The notes beneath the pieces were generated by a model that was given only the letters and a program-made list of their open reading frames with translations, was not told the origin of the DNA and made no database searches. Of a stretch of DNA of 64,000 bases, positions 1 through 11,464 are shown piece by piece. The stretch comes from Haematococcus lacustris (Eukaryota > Chlorophyta > Chlorophyceae > Chlamydomonadales > Haematococcaceae): positions 21,081,593 through 21,145,592 of the forward strand of contig JASKMD010000008.1 in assembly GCA_030144725.1 (NCBI GenBank), written 5' to 3'. Both the position numbers and the translations under genes were made by a program. Within the stretch, counting starts at the first letter, position 1. Every line of letters starts with the position of its first letter.

Positions 1-24
1 CCTGGCATCCATGCTCCCTGTCAG

Positions 25-3000
25 GTGGGAGTGATCATTGGCCGCACCGGCGCCCAGGTGCTGCAGACGCTGCTGCCCTGGATTGCGGAGTCCTTTTGCG
101 TGGAGGAAAAGGAGCAGATGCTTGGCAGCCTGCGCCAGGCCACCAAGAACACTATGTTTGACCAGTGGTTGGAGGCAGTGACGCACACCCCCGCCACTGT
201 TGCCACCACCACCAGCACTGCCACCACTGCTGCTGCCCACACCCCTGAGGCTGCAGCCACTGCCACCATCCCCGCAGCTCCCACAGCAGCATTCTGGGCA
301 GGCCTGCCACAGAGCAGCCAGCAGCCGGAGGCCAGTGGGGCAGCCTGGTGCACAGTAGGAGCTATTCGGAACTGCCCTGATGCTGCCAAAGTTACACCTG
401 GCCCTGCACCTTCTGCTGCCGCCCTTGCTCAGCACCCCTCAAATCTGCTGCCCAGCCTTCCCCTCCTGCCAGTCACCACAGTCTGTGGCACTGATGATGC
501 CGCCGCTGCGGCAGCGCTTGCAGCAGCAGTGGACACAGCCAGCGATGCACCCAGCCAGGCTGTCGAGAGCAGCACTTTCCGGCCTGGCTGGGAGGACATC
601 TTCCGCATGAACCAGAAGCAGCTGGAGGCAGCCGTGATGCGAGTCTCTGCTGACCCAACCTTGGAGCCTGGACGCAAGGCATACCTGATTCAAAACATCA
701 TGGTGTCCAAGTACATTGTGGCGCAGCAGCGGCGCATGCAGCAGCAGGCGCAGCAGGCAGGGCAGCCGGAGCTGCACACCGCATATACAGCAGCAGCGGT
801 GGGGTGGGCAGGGAGCAAGCTGCAGGGGGCAGCCGGTCCAAGTGGAGATGGGCCTGCCAGTGTGCACCATCTGCTGCTGCAGCCTCCACCAGCTACAGGC
901 GGTGCTTTGGATGCGGGCCTGGGCTGCCAGCCCCACGGCCAGCCTGCCTCACTGCAAGGAGGGCTGGGAGCAGGGGACCAGAGTGGCCTGCATCTCTCGG
1001 GCGGGCTAGGGACAGGCCAGGTGGCGGCGGTGACACGCCAGCATGTGAGGCGAACATTCCATGATGCAGCAGCCGGGGTGCTCGGCTGCAAGCACTACAA
1101 GCGGCGGGCGCAGCTGGTGGCGCCCTGCTGCTCCAGGGTGGTGACCTGCAGGTGGGGTGGCCAACGGGGCAGGGAGGGCAGCTTGGCTCTGCTGACCGGT
1201 GCAGGGCTTGCAGCAGTAGCTAGAGCAAGGGAGGGCCCAGCTGCTGGCAGCCACCTCAGCCAAACACTGCGTGAGTGCACATGAGCAGGCCTGCAAGGTG
1301 AGAGGGGGTACATGCAAAGGCTGCTGGGTTGACTTTAAGAGTCCAACCTAGGCCTCACCTGACATGAAAGGGCAGGCCTGAGTAACAACGATGCATACAG
1401 GGCGAGATATGCAGTTGTGGGCTGGTGCCTGCTGTGGTACCCAACCCATGGGTGCCGTGCTGACAACTGGCAATGCAGGTGGCAGCTGTCTGCCTGCTGG
1501 GGTGCGCCCAGGCCGCAGCCATGTTGGTGTGGTGTGCTCCTGCAGGCTGTGCCATGATGAAGCTGAAACCCACCGCATGGATCGGTATGCGGTGACGGAG
1601 ATGGTGTGCATGGAGTGTGGTGTGCAGCAGCCTGTGGCGGGGGAGTGCTGGGCCTGCGCTGCCAAGCTGGCCAGGTAGGGCTCGTGATGACACTGGGCAG
1701 CTGGGGCTGGGCGATAGCCGGGGTAGGCAGATCTGCCATGCTCTCAGCTGACTTGACTCTGGTAGTGGGAATGGGGGCATTGACCACTGTATTCAGTTCA
1801 GCTCACTGCTGTGCAATGACTGCTGTGTCCATCACATTTCACCATCATAGCCTGGTGTCCACGTAGAGCCACATTGCAGCAGAGAGATGAAGAGAGAAGC
1901 AGTAGCTCATCACGCCTTGTCTTGACCATGGGCTGGGTTTGTCGTTTTGGCTGCATGTACCTGACTGCGACAGTGCCTGGGCCTGAAATGCCTTTGACCT
2001 GTGTGGTGCGGTGGATGCAGGTACTACTGTAACATCTGCCACCTGCTGGATGACGAGCCTGGCCGCAGCATCTACCATTGCCCCTTCTGCAATGTGTGCA
2101 GGTCAGCCACGCCCGCAGGCAGGCAGGCAGCCAGGCAGCCACGCCCGCAGGCAGGCAGCCAGGCAGCCACGCCCGCAGGCAGGCAGGCAGCCAGGCAGCC
2201 ACGCCCGCAGGCAGGCAGGCAGGCAGCCAGGCAGCCACGCCCGCAGGCAGGCAGGCAGCCAGGCAGCCACGCCCACAGGCGGGCAGGCAGGCAGGTGTGT
2301 TGGCAGGTGGCAGCTGGCTCGCATTGTTATTCAGCTGCTGGGCAACAGCAAGTTTGCAAAGACAGTAGACTCAACTCACCAGGCAATGGTGCGAATGGAA
2401 GGGAGTCCCTGTGGGCCCCCAACTTGCAGGCAGCAGTCTGGTAGTAGCTGAACTGTTCACCCGGGGCGCTTTGTGTCTGACATCGTGTGTTGTGTGCAGC
2501 ATGCCTCAATGATGACCAGCTCAGTGGTGCTGTGCTGCCTGCAGGCGGGGTCGGGGCCTTGGCATTGACTTCTTCCATTGCATGAGCTGCAATTCCTGCA
2601 TGAGCCTCTCCATGTTTAAGAAGCACGTGTGCCGGGAACGCGCCATGGAATCAAACTGCCCAGTGTGCAGCGAATACCTCTTTGACAGCGCCGACCCCAT
2701 TAAGGTAGGAAGGACGCCAGGCAGGCAGCCAAGTTTGGCAGGCAAGAGGCCCCATGACTGGGCTGCCAGGCAGGGATGCCAGGCAGCTGGCTGGAACAGG
2801 TCTGTGTGTGCCCTACCTTCATGTGCAACCCCATGCCCCAATCATTCCTCCTCTTTCTGCTGTTGCCTGATGCAGGAGCTGCCCTGCGGCCACCTATTGC
2901 ACAGCAGCTGCTTTGCAGAGTACACGCGCTACAACTACACCTGCCCCCTGTGCAGCAAGTCAGTGGGGTGCAGGGTGGCCATGGCCAGTAGCAATGGCAG

Positions 3001-3965
3001 GCTGGCAGGCTGAGGGTACAGCAAACCACAGGGGCACAGCTGGAGAGGTAGGGAAGGGCAGAGACTGGGAGCAGTGCTGGTGAGTATGAATATGAATGGC
3101 TGTGGTGCATGCATGTGAGAGCATGTGAGAGCGTGAGAGGTAAGGGTATGGTGTGGGGTTCCGGGCTGGTGAGATTAGGAGCAAGGTGTGTCTTAGTCAT
3201 CATTCTGACGTGGCATTCTTCACTCAGCATCACTGCATGCCAACATGTGGCTGAAGGTATGCTTTCAACACCAGCTACCTGCCAAAGCATCATAGCCAAA
3301 GCATCATAACCACTGAGGCTGGTGCAACCGTGCCTGATAAAGCTCGCTTGCATGCCGTCACTACCCACAGTATGACCAGTTGCAACGGGGCCCAACTCCT
3401 ACACAGTGCGGCACAGTGGCCTGGCACCATGTGCTGGTCACCAGTTATAACCGACCGTGTCTTCTATCTGTTGTCTGGTGTTTGTACTGCACGAGCTGTC
3501 AGTGGCTGCAGTGGTGTCACACGATGTGCGTAGCTGTGTGGCCATCATCATGGTGTTGCACAGCAGCTGCTCCTTGAGGCGTTGTTTGTGGGTATGGGAG
3601 CTGTGGCGGCAGCAGTATGTCAGGCATGCTGATGGGTAGTGTCGGTATGACTGTGTGCATGTGTGTGTGCAGGTCTGTGGGTGACATGCGGGTCTACTTC
3701 CAGATGCTGGACTCCCTCCTGGCCTCAGAGACGCTGCCGCCTGAGTACAGTGGGCGCATGCAACAGGTGAGTGTGCCATGTGCATGCAAGCCCCATGTGT
3801 CTCTTCTTTGGGTGCATGCAAAGCTGCTTTCCTCATGTGCCTCTGCCCGCTCCTGCTTGCACGCAGGTCTTATGCAATGACTGCAGCAAGACCGGGTTTG
3901 CTCGTTTCCACTTTGCATACCATGCATGCCCTCACTGTCGGTCATACAACACTCGCGTAATATGA
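25..3965 (+). CDS. BTS: BRUTUS/HRZ-like hemerythrin-CHY-CTCHY-RING E3 ubiquitin ligase, C-terminal part
   Basis: The proposed exons are 25-1151, 1546-1674, 2021-2101, 2545-2704, 2876-2958, 3673-3766 and 3867-3965. All have GT-AG borders and compatible phases and give 590 residues ending in TGA; the 5' part lies outside the window. Residues 1-48 are the end of a hemerythrin domain (motif QATKNTMFDQWLEAV), followed by a long Ala/Thr/Gln-rich linker. Near residue 185 comes the RPGWEDIFRMN segment typical of BTS. A CHY zinc finger starts near residue 355 (CKHYKR, then RLCHDE), followed by the CTCHY segment (YYCNICHLLDD, YHCPFCNVC), a RING finger (CPVCSEYLF, LPCGHLLHSSCF, CPLC) and a final zinc ribbon (LCNDC, CPHC) ending SYNTRVI. 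In plants this family binds iron through the hemerythrin domains and ubiquitinates IVc bHLH factors to repress the iron-deficiency response. The long exon-1 linker has low-complexity stretches and could hide an unrecognised intron. Confidence 0.92.
2105..2290. repeat. Minisatellite inside a BTS-like intron
   Basis: About six imperfect copies of a roughly 32-bp unit (GCCACGCCCGCAGGCAGGCA plus GGCAGCCAGGCA) fill the first part of the intron between the CTCHY and RING-leading exons. It explains the long Arg/Gln/Pro open frames seen here in several frames, which are not coding. Confidence 0.9.
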
Positions 3966-4477
3966 GATGGACGCTGCATGTCAGAGTGTATTGTGCTTGA
4001 CCGTAGCGAACCCTCGCTGGACTATTCATAGTAATGTGCATGAGTGTGTGTGCAAGAAGTTGTCCTGTTGGCCCGTTTGCAAAACCCTTGAAGCAAGACT
4101 TGCCTACTTGCCTTAGTGCTGAAAGGAAGAGAGTGACCAGGTTGATGTGGACCTAGCGACAGTGCACCTCAACGCATCGCATGCTGTGCGGCTGGGGTTC
4201 ATCGGTAAGGGAAGGTACACGCTCTGGTTGGCAGAGCTAGGAGGGTGGCTAGGCTACGATAGCAGAAGCTGTTCCAGGCGAGGACTTGAAACCTGTGTTA
4301 CGTCACACCTCTTGCTACACATGAAAGGATTGAAAGGGTTGTCAGTACGAACCGGGTGCCTCTGGTCTAGCACCTGCCCATGGTCCAGTTTAGGCCAGGC
4401 CATTCCTGGAATGACAGAGCTTCATAACTCCATAATTCTCCGGGAATACTCAAGTTGCTAGGACAAGAAATGATGGC
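3966..4477. other. 3' flank of the BTS-like gene, no gene seen
   Basis: This is presumably 3' UTR and intergenic DNA. I found no TGTAA close to the stop, no repeat family I recognise and no convincing frame. The stretch ends where the remnant of a Fanzor-type tail begins. Confidence 0.5.
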
Positions 4478-4760
4478 CAGAGCAAGCAGCTCTACCAGTC
4501 GAGGGCAAGGAGTACCCTGACCTGGGCTACAAGCGGGTGCGAGACCGCCCACCCAAGGCCCAGCAGCAGCAGCAGCCTGCTGAGGCACAGTAGTGTGTGC
4601 CCACCCATTTGAGCTGTCATCAGCTTGCATAAGCGCATGTCCGTCATGCCAACTCTAGACTATAGCCCTCCGGGGGCAGGCAATAGTGCAGGTCGTAGGC
4701 ACTCATGCACCATGTCCATGTGCATTGGGTGTACTCCCCCCAACTACTGGAGTGGTCCCG
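4478..4760 (+). mobile_element. Fanzor-like element remnant: C-terminal codons plus conserved 3' segment
   Basis: Codons 4493-4593 encode the Fanzor C-terminal tail (GKEYPDLGYKRVRDRPPK followed by a Gln tract and PAEAQ, stop TAG at 4591). The same tail occurs at 43305, 27564 and 16401. It is followed by the family's conserved non-coding segment, including the stem-loop GCATG-TCCGT-CATGC (4635-4649) and the downstream CAATAGTG/GGTGTACTCCCC motifs. Everything 5' of the tail is missing. It lies between the BTS-like and bHLH genes, and the open frame leading into the bHLH first exon runs back into it. Confidence 0.75.
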
Positions 4761-4963
4761 CTAGTGGTCCCCAGTGGTCCGGCTTAAATGGAAGCCCTAG
4801 TGAGGGACTAGGGGGCTGCCAACGCCAGGAACCAGGACCAGGCTGCAACGCCGCCCCATGGTTACGTTTTCAATTTTCATCTCTGGCCACTGTTGCTGTA
4901 AACTTTACAGCTGCTGCTTCTCTATTGTCTTCTTTAGCAGCTGCGCGGGTTGCACCTCTGCCA

Positions 4964-6464
4964 ATGGCATCCTCTGGCCCGGGTTGCACCTGGAGCGCAG
5001 AGGTGTCCGCAGCCGCAGCTGCTGTATCCCTGTCAGACTACCTGGTGGACGGCGCGGCCTTTCCTCCATTAGACTTCCCTGCTCTCGACCAGGCAACCTT
5101 TTCTGCCATTTGCGCAGCTGACAATGTCGCGATGCCAAGCCAGCCGTCTGAGGCAACCCGAAGGCGGGTTTCCGAACTGGATAGCGACTCGGACGAGGAG
5201 GCTGCTGGGTCGCGGCCAAGTGGCAAGAAGCCGAAGACGGACAGCGCTGCCAAGAGTAAAGCGTGTAGGGAAAAGGCGCGCCGCGAGAAGATCAATGACA
5301 GGTGACCTCAACAGCATCGAACCCGCTGCACATAAGCTTCCTGTTAACCTCGAAGCATACTCACGTGCAGGTTTTCAGAGCTTGCCACCCTGATTGATCC
5401 AGGGAGTAAGGATCCCAAGTCTGACAAGCCCAGCATTCTAGCTGATGCAATCAAGCACATCACCCAGATGCGGGTGGAGAACAATCAGCTGTCCCAACTG
5501 AACAAGTTCCTGGAGCAGCGTGTCAGCCAACTTGAGCGTGAAAAGGGGCAGCAGCTCTACCAACAGAGCCTGATGATGCAGCATGGTGGCATGTCAATGG
5601 GCATGATGCAGCCAGGTGGGCTTGTTTGCTGTGAGCTGTCTGGCACAAGACCCCGTCGCATCTTATGCATGATCAAGGAGCATGTCTGGCTTTTGTTGAA
5701 GCATGCACACATGTGTGTATAGTGTGATGTGGATTCGGGATCTGATGTTTGCAGGCATGCAAATGCCCCCCAATGCCATGCAAGGGATGGGCGGAATGCA
5801 ACTGCCACCCAGCGGCATGTCCGGGATGTCCAGCATGCCGGGCCCATCTGGCTTCCATCCCCAGCTCCCCACACAAGGGTTGGTGGACCCTCACCACCAT
5901 GCCGCAGTGGTGGCAGCCATGGCGGCGGCTGCAGCTGCCCAGGCCAACTCCCTGCAGTTGCAAGCTGCTGCTGCTGCAGCCGCAGTAGGTCTCCCCAGCC
6001 ACTCCCTGCTGCCGTCACCTGGAATCTCACCCTCCATGACTAGTCAGCCAGAGCTGTCCAGCCAGCAGCAGCAGCAGCAGCCGCACCTTGCACCACAGGG
6101 AAGCCAGCAGTATGCGTCATCAGGCATGCGGCAGGATGGCATGGCCACTGCATGCAGCCTGCCATCAAGTCAGCAGACGGGCTGTGGGCCAGCGTTGGGC
6201 GAGCATGTGGCTTTGGCTGCTGCAGCATCCTCCAGCCCCAGCCTTGCAGCAGGCAGTACACAGCAGCCCCTAGCACACGGCAGGGAAGGCCACACGGGCT
6301 ATGCAGGAGTGCATGGCGCTCTGAAAGATGGCACAGCGGGGGCAGCAGGGGGGGTGGGTGCGGCAGGGGCAGACGTCCCGGGGCTGGGCCTGCCCCAGCA
6401 TCCCTACTGGATGCACTCGATGGACAGCAGGCAAGACTCCATGCTGCGCCCTCCTGCTGCTTGA
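4964..6464 (+). CDS. bHLH transcription factor, plant subgroup IVc (ILR3/bHLH104-like)
   Basis: The exons are 4964-5301, 5371-5615 and 5755-6464 with matching phases (430 residues). An acidic and Ser-rich N-terminus (SELDSDSDEE, then GKKPK) precedes a basic region around residues 101-113 (KSKACREKARREKINDR) with the H/E/R-type E-box contacts as CREK..RR. The helix-loop-helix follows (FSELATLIDPG, KSDKPSILADAIKHI), then a leucine-zipper-like coiled coil (NQLSQLNKFLEQRVSQLERE) and a Met/Gln/Ala-rich C-terminus. The KACREK.RREK.NDRF and DPG..PK.DK.SIL.DAI signature is that of plant IVc bHLH proteins, iron-deficiency regulators degraded by BTS. Start codon choice is uncertain: the frame is open further upstream, but that part is the 3' segment of a Fanzor remnant. 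The intron splitting the bHLH falls right after NDR. Confidence 0.85.
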
Positions 6465-7498
6465 TGTCGTCGCCATGCTGCGCCCTCCTGCTGCTTGATG
6501 TCGTCGCCACCCTTGCATCGCCCCCTTGCATGTCATTTTGCCGTCATCTTGATATCATCATGTCAGGCTACCGAGTTGCTGCAATGAAGGTTGTGTTCCT
6601 GATGCCTCCCCAGTCAGACCCAGCTGTGCAGCCGTGCCTTGAGTGCACCGTCCATTGAAACAATCAGCTAGGCAGGAGCTGTGGGGCGTGGGGTGATTTC
6701 AGCATGTCTGCAGTCGCCATGGACGAAGGCAGTCCGGATTCTCAGGATGGCCCCTCTCTGTTGATGCTCAAGACTAGCTTCGAGAACTGTATAGACAGCA
6801 TGATCTGCATCGGTAGCATTGTATGCCATGTTTTTGTCAATCCTTTTAAAAAGTGATGCATAACCATGCTCATTGTTTGGTATTCATGCTGAAGACAGGG
6901 AGGCCAGGTGATAACTGCCTGTGCGTGCCTGTCTCACAACGCCATGGCTGATGAGCCTCATAACTAGACCAGCTCCACGGTGGCGTGCGCACAGATGGGG
7001 GCACACAACCTAACAACGAGCTTCTTCATGTCCCTGTTTTTGTAAATACTAGGTGCATTAGGTGCACCGAAACATGAAATAGAACACAATTGCCCAGACC
7101 CCGGTTGCCCAGTCTAAGTATAACCACGCTGCTACACACTGGGTGAGCGCATCATGGATGTAGTCAGGCGTCTCACCATCGTGCGCATGCAGTTCCTGAC
7201 CTGGCAAGAAGAACAGAAGTACGCATTGCTAGTGGCATACGTGTTAATGTGAGTAAACTCTGCAATTTGAATGTATGGTGTTGAATGAATGATGTTTGAA
7301 TGGTGCCATACCCCCTTCCGTCCAATCACTTGGGTACCATGGCAGGCCATCAACATACGGATGGACTAAAAAGAGCTTGATGCATGTAAGGCTACTAGAT
7401 CAGCTGCTATGCCTTATGCCAGCTGCTATGCCAACGATAATCTGCAGCCCTCTTGTCCCTCGCTAGGGCCTCCATTTGAGCCGGATCAGAAGTACCTA
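6465..7498. other. 3' UTR of the bHLH gene and intergenic DNA
   Basis: A 25-bp direct repeat straddles the stop codon (around 6446-6508, ATGCTGCGCCCTCCTGCTGC twice). Beyond the TGTAA at 7041 I see no gene. The last 30 bases (7469-7498) match the outer sequence of the large inverted-repeat arms (around 16640 and 43070). Confidence 0.5.
7041..7045 (+). promoter_or_regulatory. TGTAA polyadenylation signal, bHLH gene
   Basis: TGTAA is the usual poly(A) signal in volvocalean algae. This one lies about 580 nt after the bHLH stop codon in a T-rich context. It is inferred from position only. Confidence 0.45.
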
Positions 7499-7780
7499 CT
7501 AGCAGCCAAGGCGGGCGCTGCAGCGCCTTTGGGGGGGTTGCGTGACTGGCTCAGGTTCTGACTCTGACTCTGAGTCAGACTGTGGCTCTGGCTCTGAGCC
7601 ACAGTCTGACTCGGAGTCAGAGTCAGTGTCAAACTCCATGCTGGCAGGCTGGGCAGGGGCAGGCTGGGAAGGGGCCCGTAGGGGGGCCCGTGGGGGTAGG
7701 GGGGGAGCATCAGGGGGTTGCGGGGGTTGCACGGCTGGAGGCTGAGGGGCGCTGGTGAAACCCGGGGTAGGATAGCCCAC
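7499..7780 (-). mobile_element. Fanzor-like N-terminal exon fragment
   Basis: Read on the minus strand, a Pro-rich stretch and an acidic Ser/Asp/Glu run (DTDSDSESD, QSDSESES) lead into PEPVTQPPQRRCSARL. The same peptide is in the N-terminal exon of the near full-length Fanzor gene at 45.9 kb. The nearby 8050-8199 exon may belong to the same broken copy. No catalytic region is present. Confidence 0.55.
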
Positions 7781-8049
7781 CAGTAGGGCGCGACTGTTAA
7801 TATTAACAGCCTGATGTTTTGGACCTTTAACTACCTTAACAAAACCTTAACAAAAACCTTAACAAACCCTTGGCATTTGCGAAACAGAACGCTAAAGCAC
7901 TCGCTCTCGTCGGCATCCCAATCATTGGCTGCTTCTCCATCCATCACAGCAAGAGCGGGGCAGAAAGAGAGCCGGGCGGGTCCAGGCGGCTGTGTTAAGG
8001 TTGTGTTAAGACTATTAACCTTAACAAGGTCCGGTCGCGCCCTACCCAC

Positions 8050-8199
8050 CAGGCAGGTGAGAAAAATGCGCGATACAAATAGCGACGCAATCAGGCGGAG
8101 CTGGGAGTGGATTTCAGCCCGCAGCCGGAGGTGCTCCCGCAGCTTGCGCCTGGTCTTCTTGCAGCCGCGCAGCACTGCGCCCTCGGGGACCTTGATAAC
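8050..8199 (-). pseudogene. Unrecognised basic exon, possibly N-terminal part of the same mobile gene
   Basis: On the minus strand, 50 codons run between a good acceptor (GGTTGCAG before 8199) and a donor (GTGGGTAGG after 8050), both phase 0. The peptide is rich in Arg and Leu (KKTRRKLREHLRLRAEIHSQ). A Lys-rich segment (AKKKHKKDPGKKQK), like a nuclear-localisation stretch, lies further upstream on the same strand near 8460-8500. I do not recognise a family. The position between two Fanzor-type fragments suggests it belongs to that family's poorly conserved N-terminus. Confidence 0.3.
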
Positions 8200-8654
8200 C
8201 TGCAACCAAGCACAAGTGACACTTTGATAGGCTACTTTGACAGGCGGGGACACAAACAGTGCGGGGACACAAACAGTGCGGGGACACATAAGGCGTGGCC
8301 GTCACCTGACGTCGGCGCGTGGTCCAGCCATCCCGACGATCTTGTCGTTGCTTGCCTTGGGCAGAACGAGACGCTGCGATGGAACGAACAGGAGCGACGG
8401 GTTATCACACAGCGCGTAACTCACGGATCTCACAGTCGGCTGGGGACACGCACCTTTCTGTTTCTTTCCCGGGTCCTTCTTGTGCTTCTTCTTAGCCATC
8501 ACGCGATGCGCAGTGCGACGGGCGGTGGCCTCTGCAAGCAACTTGGGTTTTCCGTGACAATTTACGGTTGTATGACGCTTTGTGTGACGAGGTAGCCGAG
8601 GTAGCGAGGTAGCCGGACTAAGGTAGCCGGTCATCAACCAGCTTGTTGCCCTGC

Positions 8655-9160
8655 TGGTGGTCCCTGCTAGGGGCAGGCAGAGGAGCCGGGCATTGCTAGC
8701 AGCCATCTCCAGGGATTGCACACTCTTCCCAATGCGCTGGAAGTTGAGGCAGGGGTTTGGTGTCCCGGACCAGCCAACTGGGCAGGGGTGGCCTGGTGCC
8801 AGGTGCAGCAGGTGGGGGCTGGACAAGGGGAGGTGGAGCCTGAAGAGGGGGGTTGGGGCCTGGGCAAGGGGGGGTGAGGCCTGGGCAAGGGGCGGTGAGG
8901 CCTGGGCAAGGGGCGGTGAGGCCTGGGCAAGGGGGGCCTGGGCAGGGGAAGGGGGTTCGGGCGGCATCTCATGGCCAAGGGGCTTCACATGCCGCTGGCT
9001 CCAGGCTGGGCGCAGCAGCCGCTTGATGACCTGGCCTGCTAGGGACACCCAGTCTGTGCGTGTCTAGCCTGGTGCTGTGGCAGGTGCAGCTGAAGAGGCG
9101 CGGGGGCCCACCAGGCCTGCAGGCTGGAACCCCCTTGGGCCATGAGCAGCCCACCAGGCC
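8655..9160 (-). mobile_element. Fanzor-like C-terminal fragment, degraded
   Basis: On the minus strand, IKRLLRPAWSQRHVKP aligns with the QRLVRPAWSQERGQP segment of the 43-kb Fanzor copy. After an expanded Pro/Ala/Gln linker it gives NPCLNFQRIG in the place of the RuvC-III motif (DRDCNAALNMQRIG). The catalytic Asp-containing part is lost. The linker contains four copies of a 20-bp unit (GCCTGGGCAAGGGGCGGTGA, around 8860-8940). Confidence 0.6.
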
Positions 9161-9329
9161 TTAACCAGGCTTGAAGCACCAAGCAGGGCAGGTGAAATGT
9201 CAACTGCTCCACCCAGCATAGAGCCAGCAGCATGATAAGCCGGTACGGGGCCTGATGTGGTGCACAGTTATAGCACCATGCCAGCTCACAAAGCCCTCAC
9301 GTAGCCAGGCGACAACAGCTGCTGTGGCA

Positions 9330-9679
9330 GTGGTGCTGGCGGGTTCTCATCCCCCACGCAGCCAGGCAGCCACACAGCCAGCAGCCTGAGGGCCTCGGCC
9401 AAACACCCCACCGCCAACCCAGCGCACCAAGGCTAAGCAGGATGCCAGGCAAACCAGGCGCATGAAGGGCAAAGGCCAAAGGCAAGTGCCAAGCTGCCAA
9501 TCTCACCCCCTGGGTGCCTCAGCCAGCGGGTGGACCATGACTGCGCTGCAGCGCTGAACACGCAATGCATAAAGGACAGCAAGCGGCGTGGGCTGGAGAC
9601 ATGCTCGTGACAGATACTGCCGAGCTTCCCAAGAAACACCCTGAGCTGGGTCAAAAGCGGGTGCAAGACCGCCCACTTT

Positions 9680-9718
<39 letters not shown>

Positions 9719-9850
9719 CTTGGACACGGCAGGGTGCACTCCTCAAGCTGTTGCCAGCTCACATCAGTGCATGTTTGTCACGCCAACTCTAGGCTATGGC
9801 CCTGTCACAGTGTGGTAGGTGGAAGGCGCCCATGCCATGCAGGAGAGATG
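9330..9850 (+). mobile_element. Fanzor-like C-terminal fragment with 3' segment, degraded
   Basis: The fragment carries a KGKGQRQ-like linker, a frame-broken RuvC-III region (around 9520-9560) and the tail ELGQKRVQDRPL. An expanded CAG run (9679-9714) and the family 3' segment with GCATG-TTTGT-CACGC (9763-9778) follow. Several frameshifts make it a relic. The piece from 27400 to 27890 is its closest relative, and both stand immediately upstream of a copy of the ABCC 5' region. Confidence 0.6.
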
Positions 9851-9929
9851 TTTGCTACATGAAGACAAAGCACCTCCCCTAGTGAGGGTCATTTTATCCT
9901 GCTGTTGTGTTGGTAAGTGTTGCCCGCTG

Positions 9930-11464
9930 GGCTGATGAGGGAGATGCTGTCACAGGCATAACAGTGGCGTGGTGAATCACACCAATGACATCAATACAAC
10001 ACACTGAACTGCAATACATAGCCAGCATGGCTGCATAGTCAGGTGCCCTCGTGAACTCGGCCTCTAGACCTGACCACCAGCTTTCCAGTGTGCAATGCTG
10101 ATGAGCATGCTAGCATGGTCTGCCTCTGTATAGCAAACCATGCGGCCGGCCAGCACATCCTGCTACGACCTATGCCTGCTGTTTGATTTTAGCAGGCAAT
10201 GTACGTGCGTGCATTTCACACTGGCCTCGTGTTTACTTTAAGACAACTCCAGGTCTCCAATCCCCTCACTTCAAGACAACCTCAGGTCACCAGGCCGCGC
10301 CCGCCGGGGCAGTCAGCCTTAATGACGGGCTCACGGCACCATTGGCGCCAATGGCTGAGGTTGCAGGTGTCTCCGCGGCTGTCAGGGCGGACCAGAGTGC
10401 TCCGCGGCTGTCAGTGCGGACTGAGCGGAAAGGTGAGATTGGGCAATTGTTCGCAATTCTACCACACACCTTACCCGCTCGTGGGCGGGTACGATTAAGG
10501 CTCGCCGCATGTATGTGTTAACATGTGCTCTCACACCTTGACAGCAGCTCGCCACACTGGCCTCGATGAACATCAGCGGTGTGTCGGCGCACCCAGAGAT
10601 GGCCTACAGCAAAGGCTTTGTGCCGGGAAGCGATGGAATGGTTGTGCGGATGTGGAAGGATAAGATGCATGCGACGCCGGGATTGGAGGTCCACGAATCG
10701 GTAGTAGGTCAACTGCCGTAACCGCTCCCAGGCTGGACGATATATCTGCTGTCTCAGCACTTGTTCGCAGATCCCTCTCGCACAGGGAACAAGCACAGCC
10801 TCACTTGACCCGCAACGCCCCAGTATGGGCGCCGGGAACAAGTATACCGAGTCGGACGCCACCGCTGGGTTCTTCAACAAGTATAGCTTCAAGTGAGCTT
10901 GAACTGGCAGCGCAGGGCACTCACTTGCCACGACTTGCAGCAACTCATGCCCCGCGGTACCGGGCGACCTCGCAGATGGATTAACCCCATTGTGTCCGCT
11001 GCCCGCAAAGACAACGTGCCCCTGGAGGCCTGCGTGCTGCCACCAGAGCAGACTGCAGATGTGAGCCTGAATTCGTATCAAGTCTATCTGGCAAATCTGC
11101 CGGACCGCCTCGGCCGTAGGCTACTGGGGCAGGGACCCTGCAAGCGCATCACTCACTTCGTTTGCTGAGCAGCCCTGCACTGCGCCGTGCTAGTGCGGCT
11201 CAACCCTACTATGCCGGTCACGTGGCGCTGCATACTGCATCGCTCGATAGGTGCTGCGTTGCACTCGACCCTCGCCAGCTCACTCTGCGTGCTGCCTCGC
11301 TGCCACAGGTTGCTTATGAGAGGTTCCGCACCGCCTGGGAGGCCGCAGTGGCCAAGGGTAACCCCAAGCTGCGCCAGGTCTTGATGTCTGTGTATGGCAA
11401 GGACCTGTTCCTGGCGGGTGAGAGCCTGCCTGCCTGCCTGCCTCACTTGCACCTGCCTGCCTGC
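9930..11464 (+). repeat. Segmental duplication, copy 1 (5' end of ABCC gene and upstream)
   Basis: This stretch matches about 27860-29395. Across the four exons 10566-11417 the offset to copy 2 is exactly 17,930 bp with no indel. I count only about ten substitutions in roughly 850 bp. It stops at the N gap, so its true right end is unknown. Confidence 0.9.
10566..11417 (+). pseudogene. Partial ABCC transporter gene (first four exons only)
   Basis: Exons 10566-10700, 10771-10892, 10976-11060 and 11309-11417 are the counterparts of the first four exons of the complete ABCC gene at 28.5 kb. They encode the cytosolic N-terminus ([17 protein letters not shown]) and the start of the first membrane domain. 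All four frames are intact and the splice sites are kept. The rest is absent: the next intron runs into the assembly gap, and beyond the gap only C-rich repeats follow. Either it is a truncated duplicate or an alternative haplotype joined in assembly. Confidence 0.8.

Noticed and set aside
4625..4963. Upstream extension of the bHLH first exon
   Set aside because: The open frame runs back into the non-coding 3' segment of a Fanzor remnant, so ATG 4964 is preferred.
10518..11081. 187-codon antisense frame present in both ABCC copies (also 28448-29011)
   Set aside because: Conserved only because the segment is duplicated; it covers ABCC exons and introns in antisense and has no domain.
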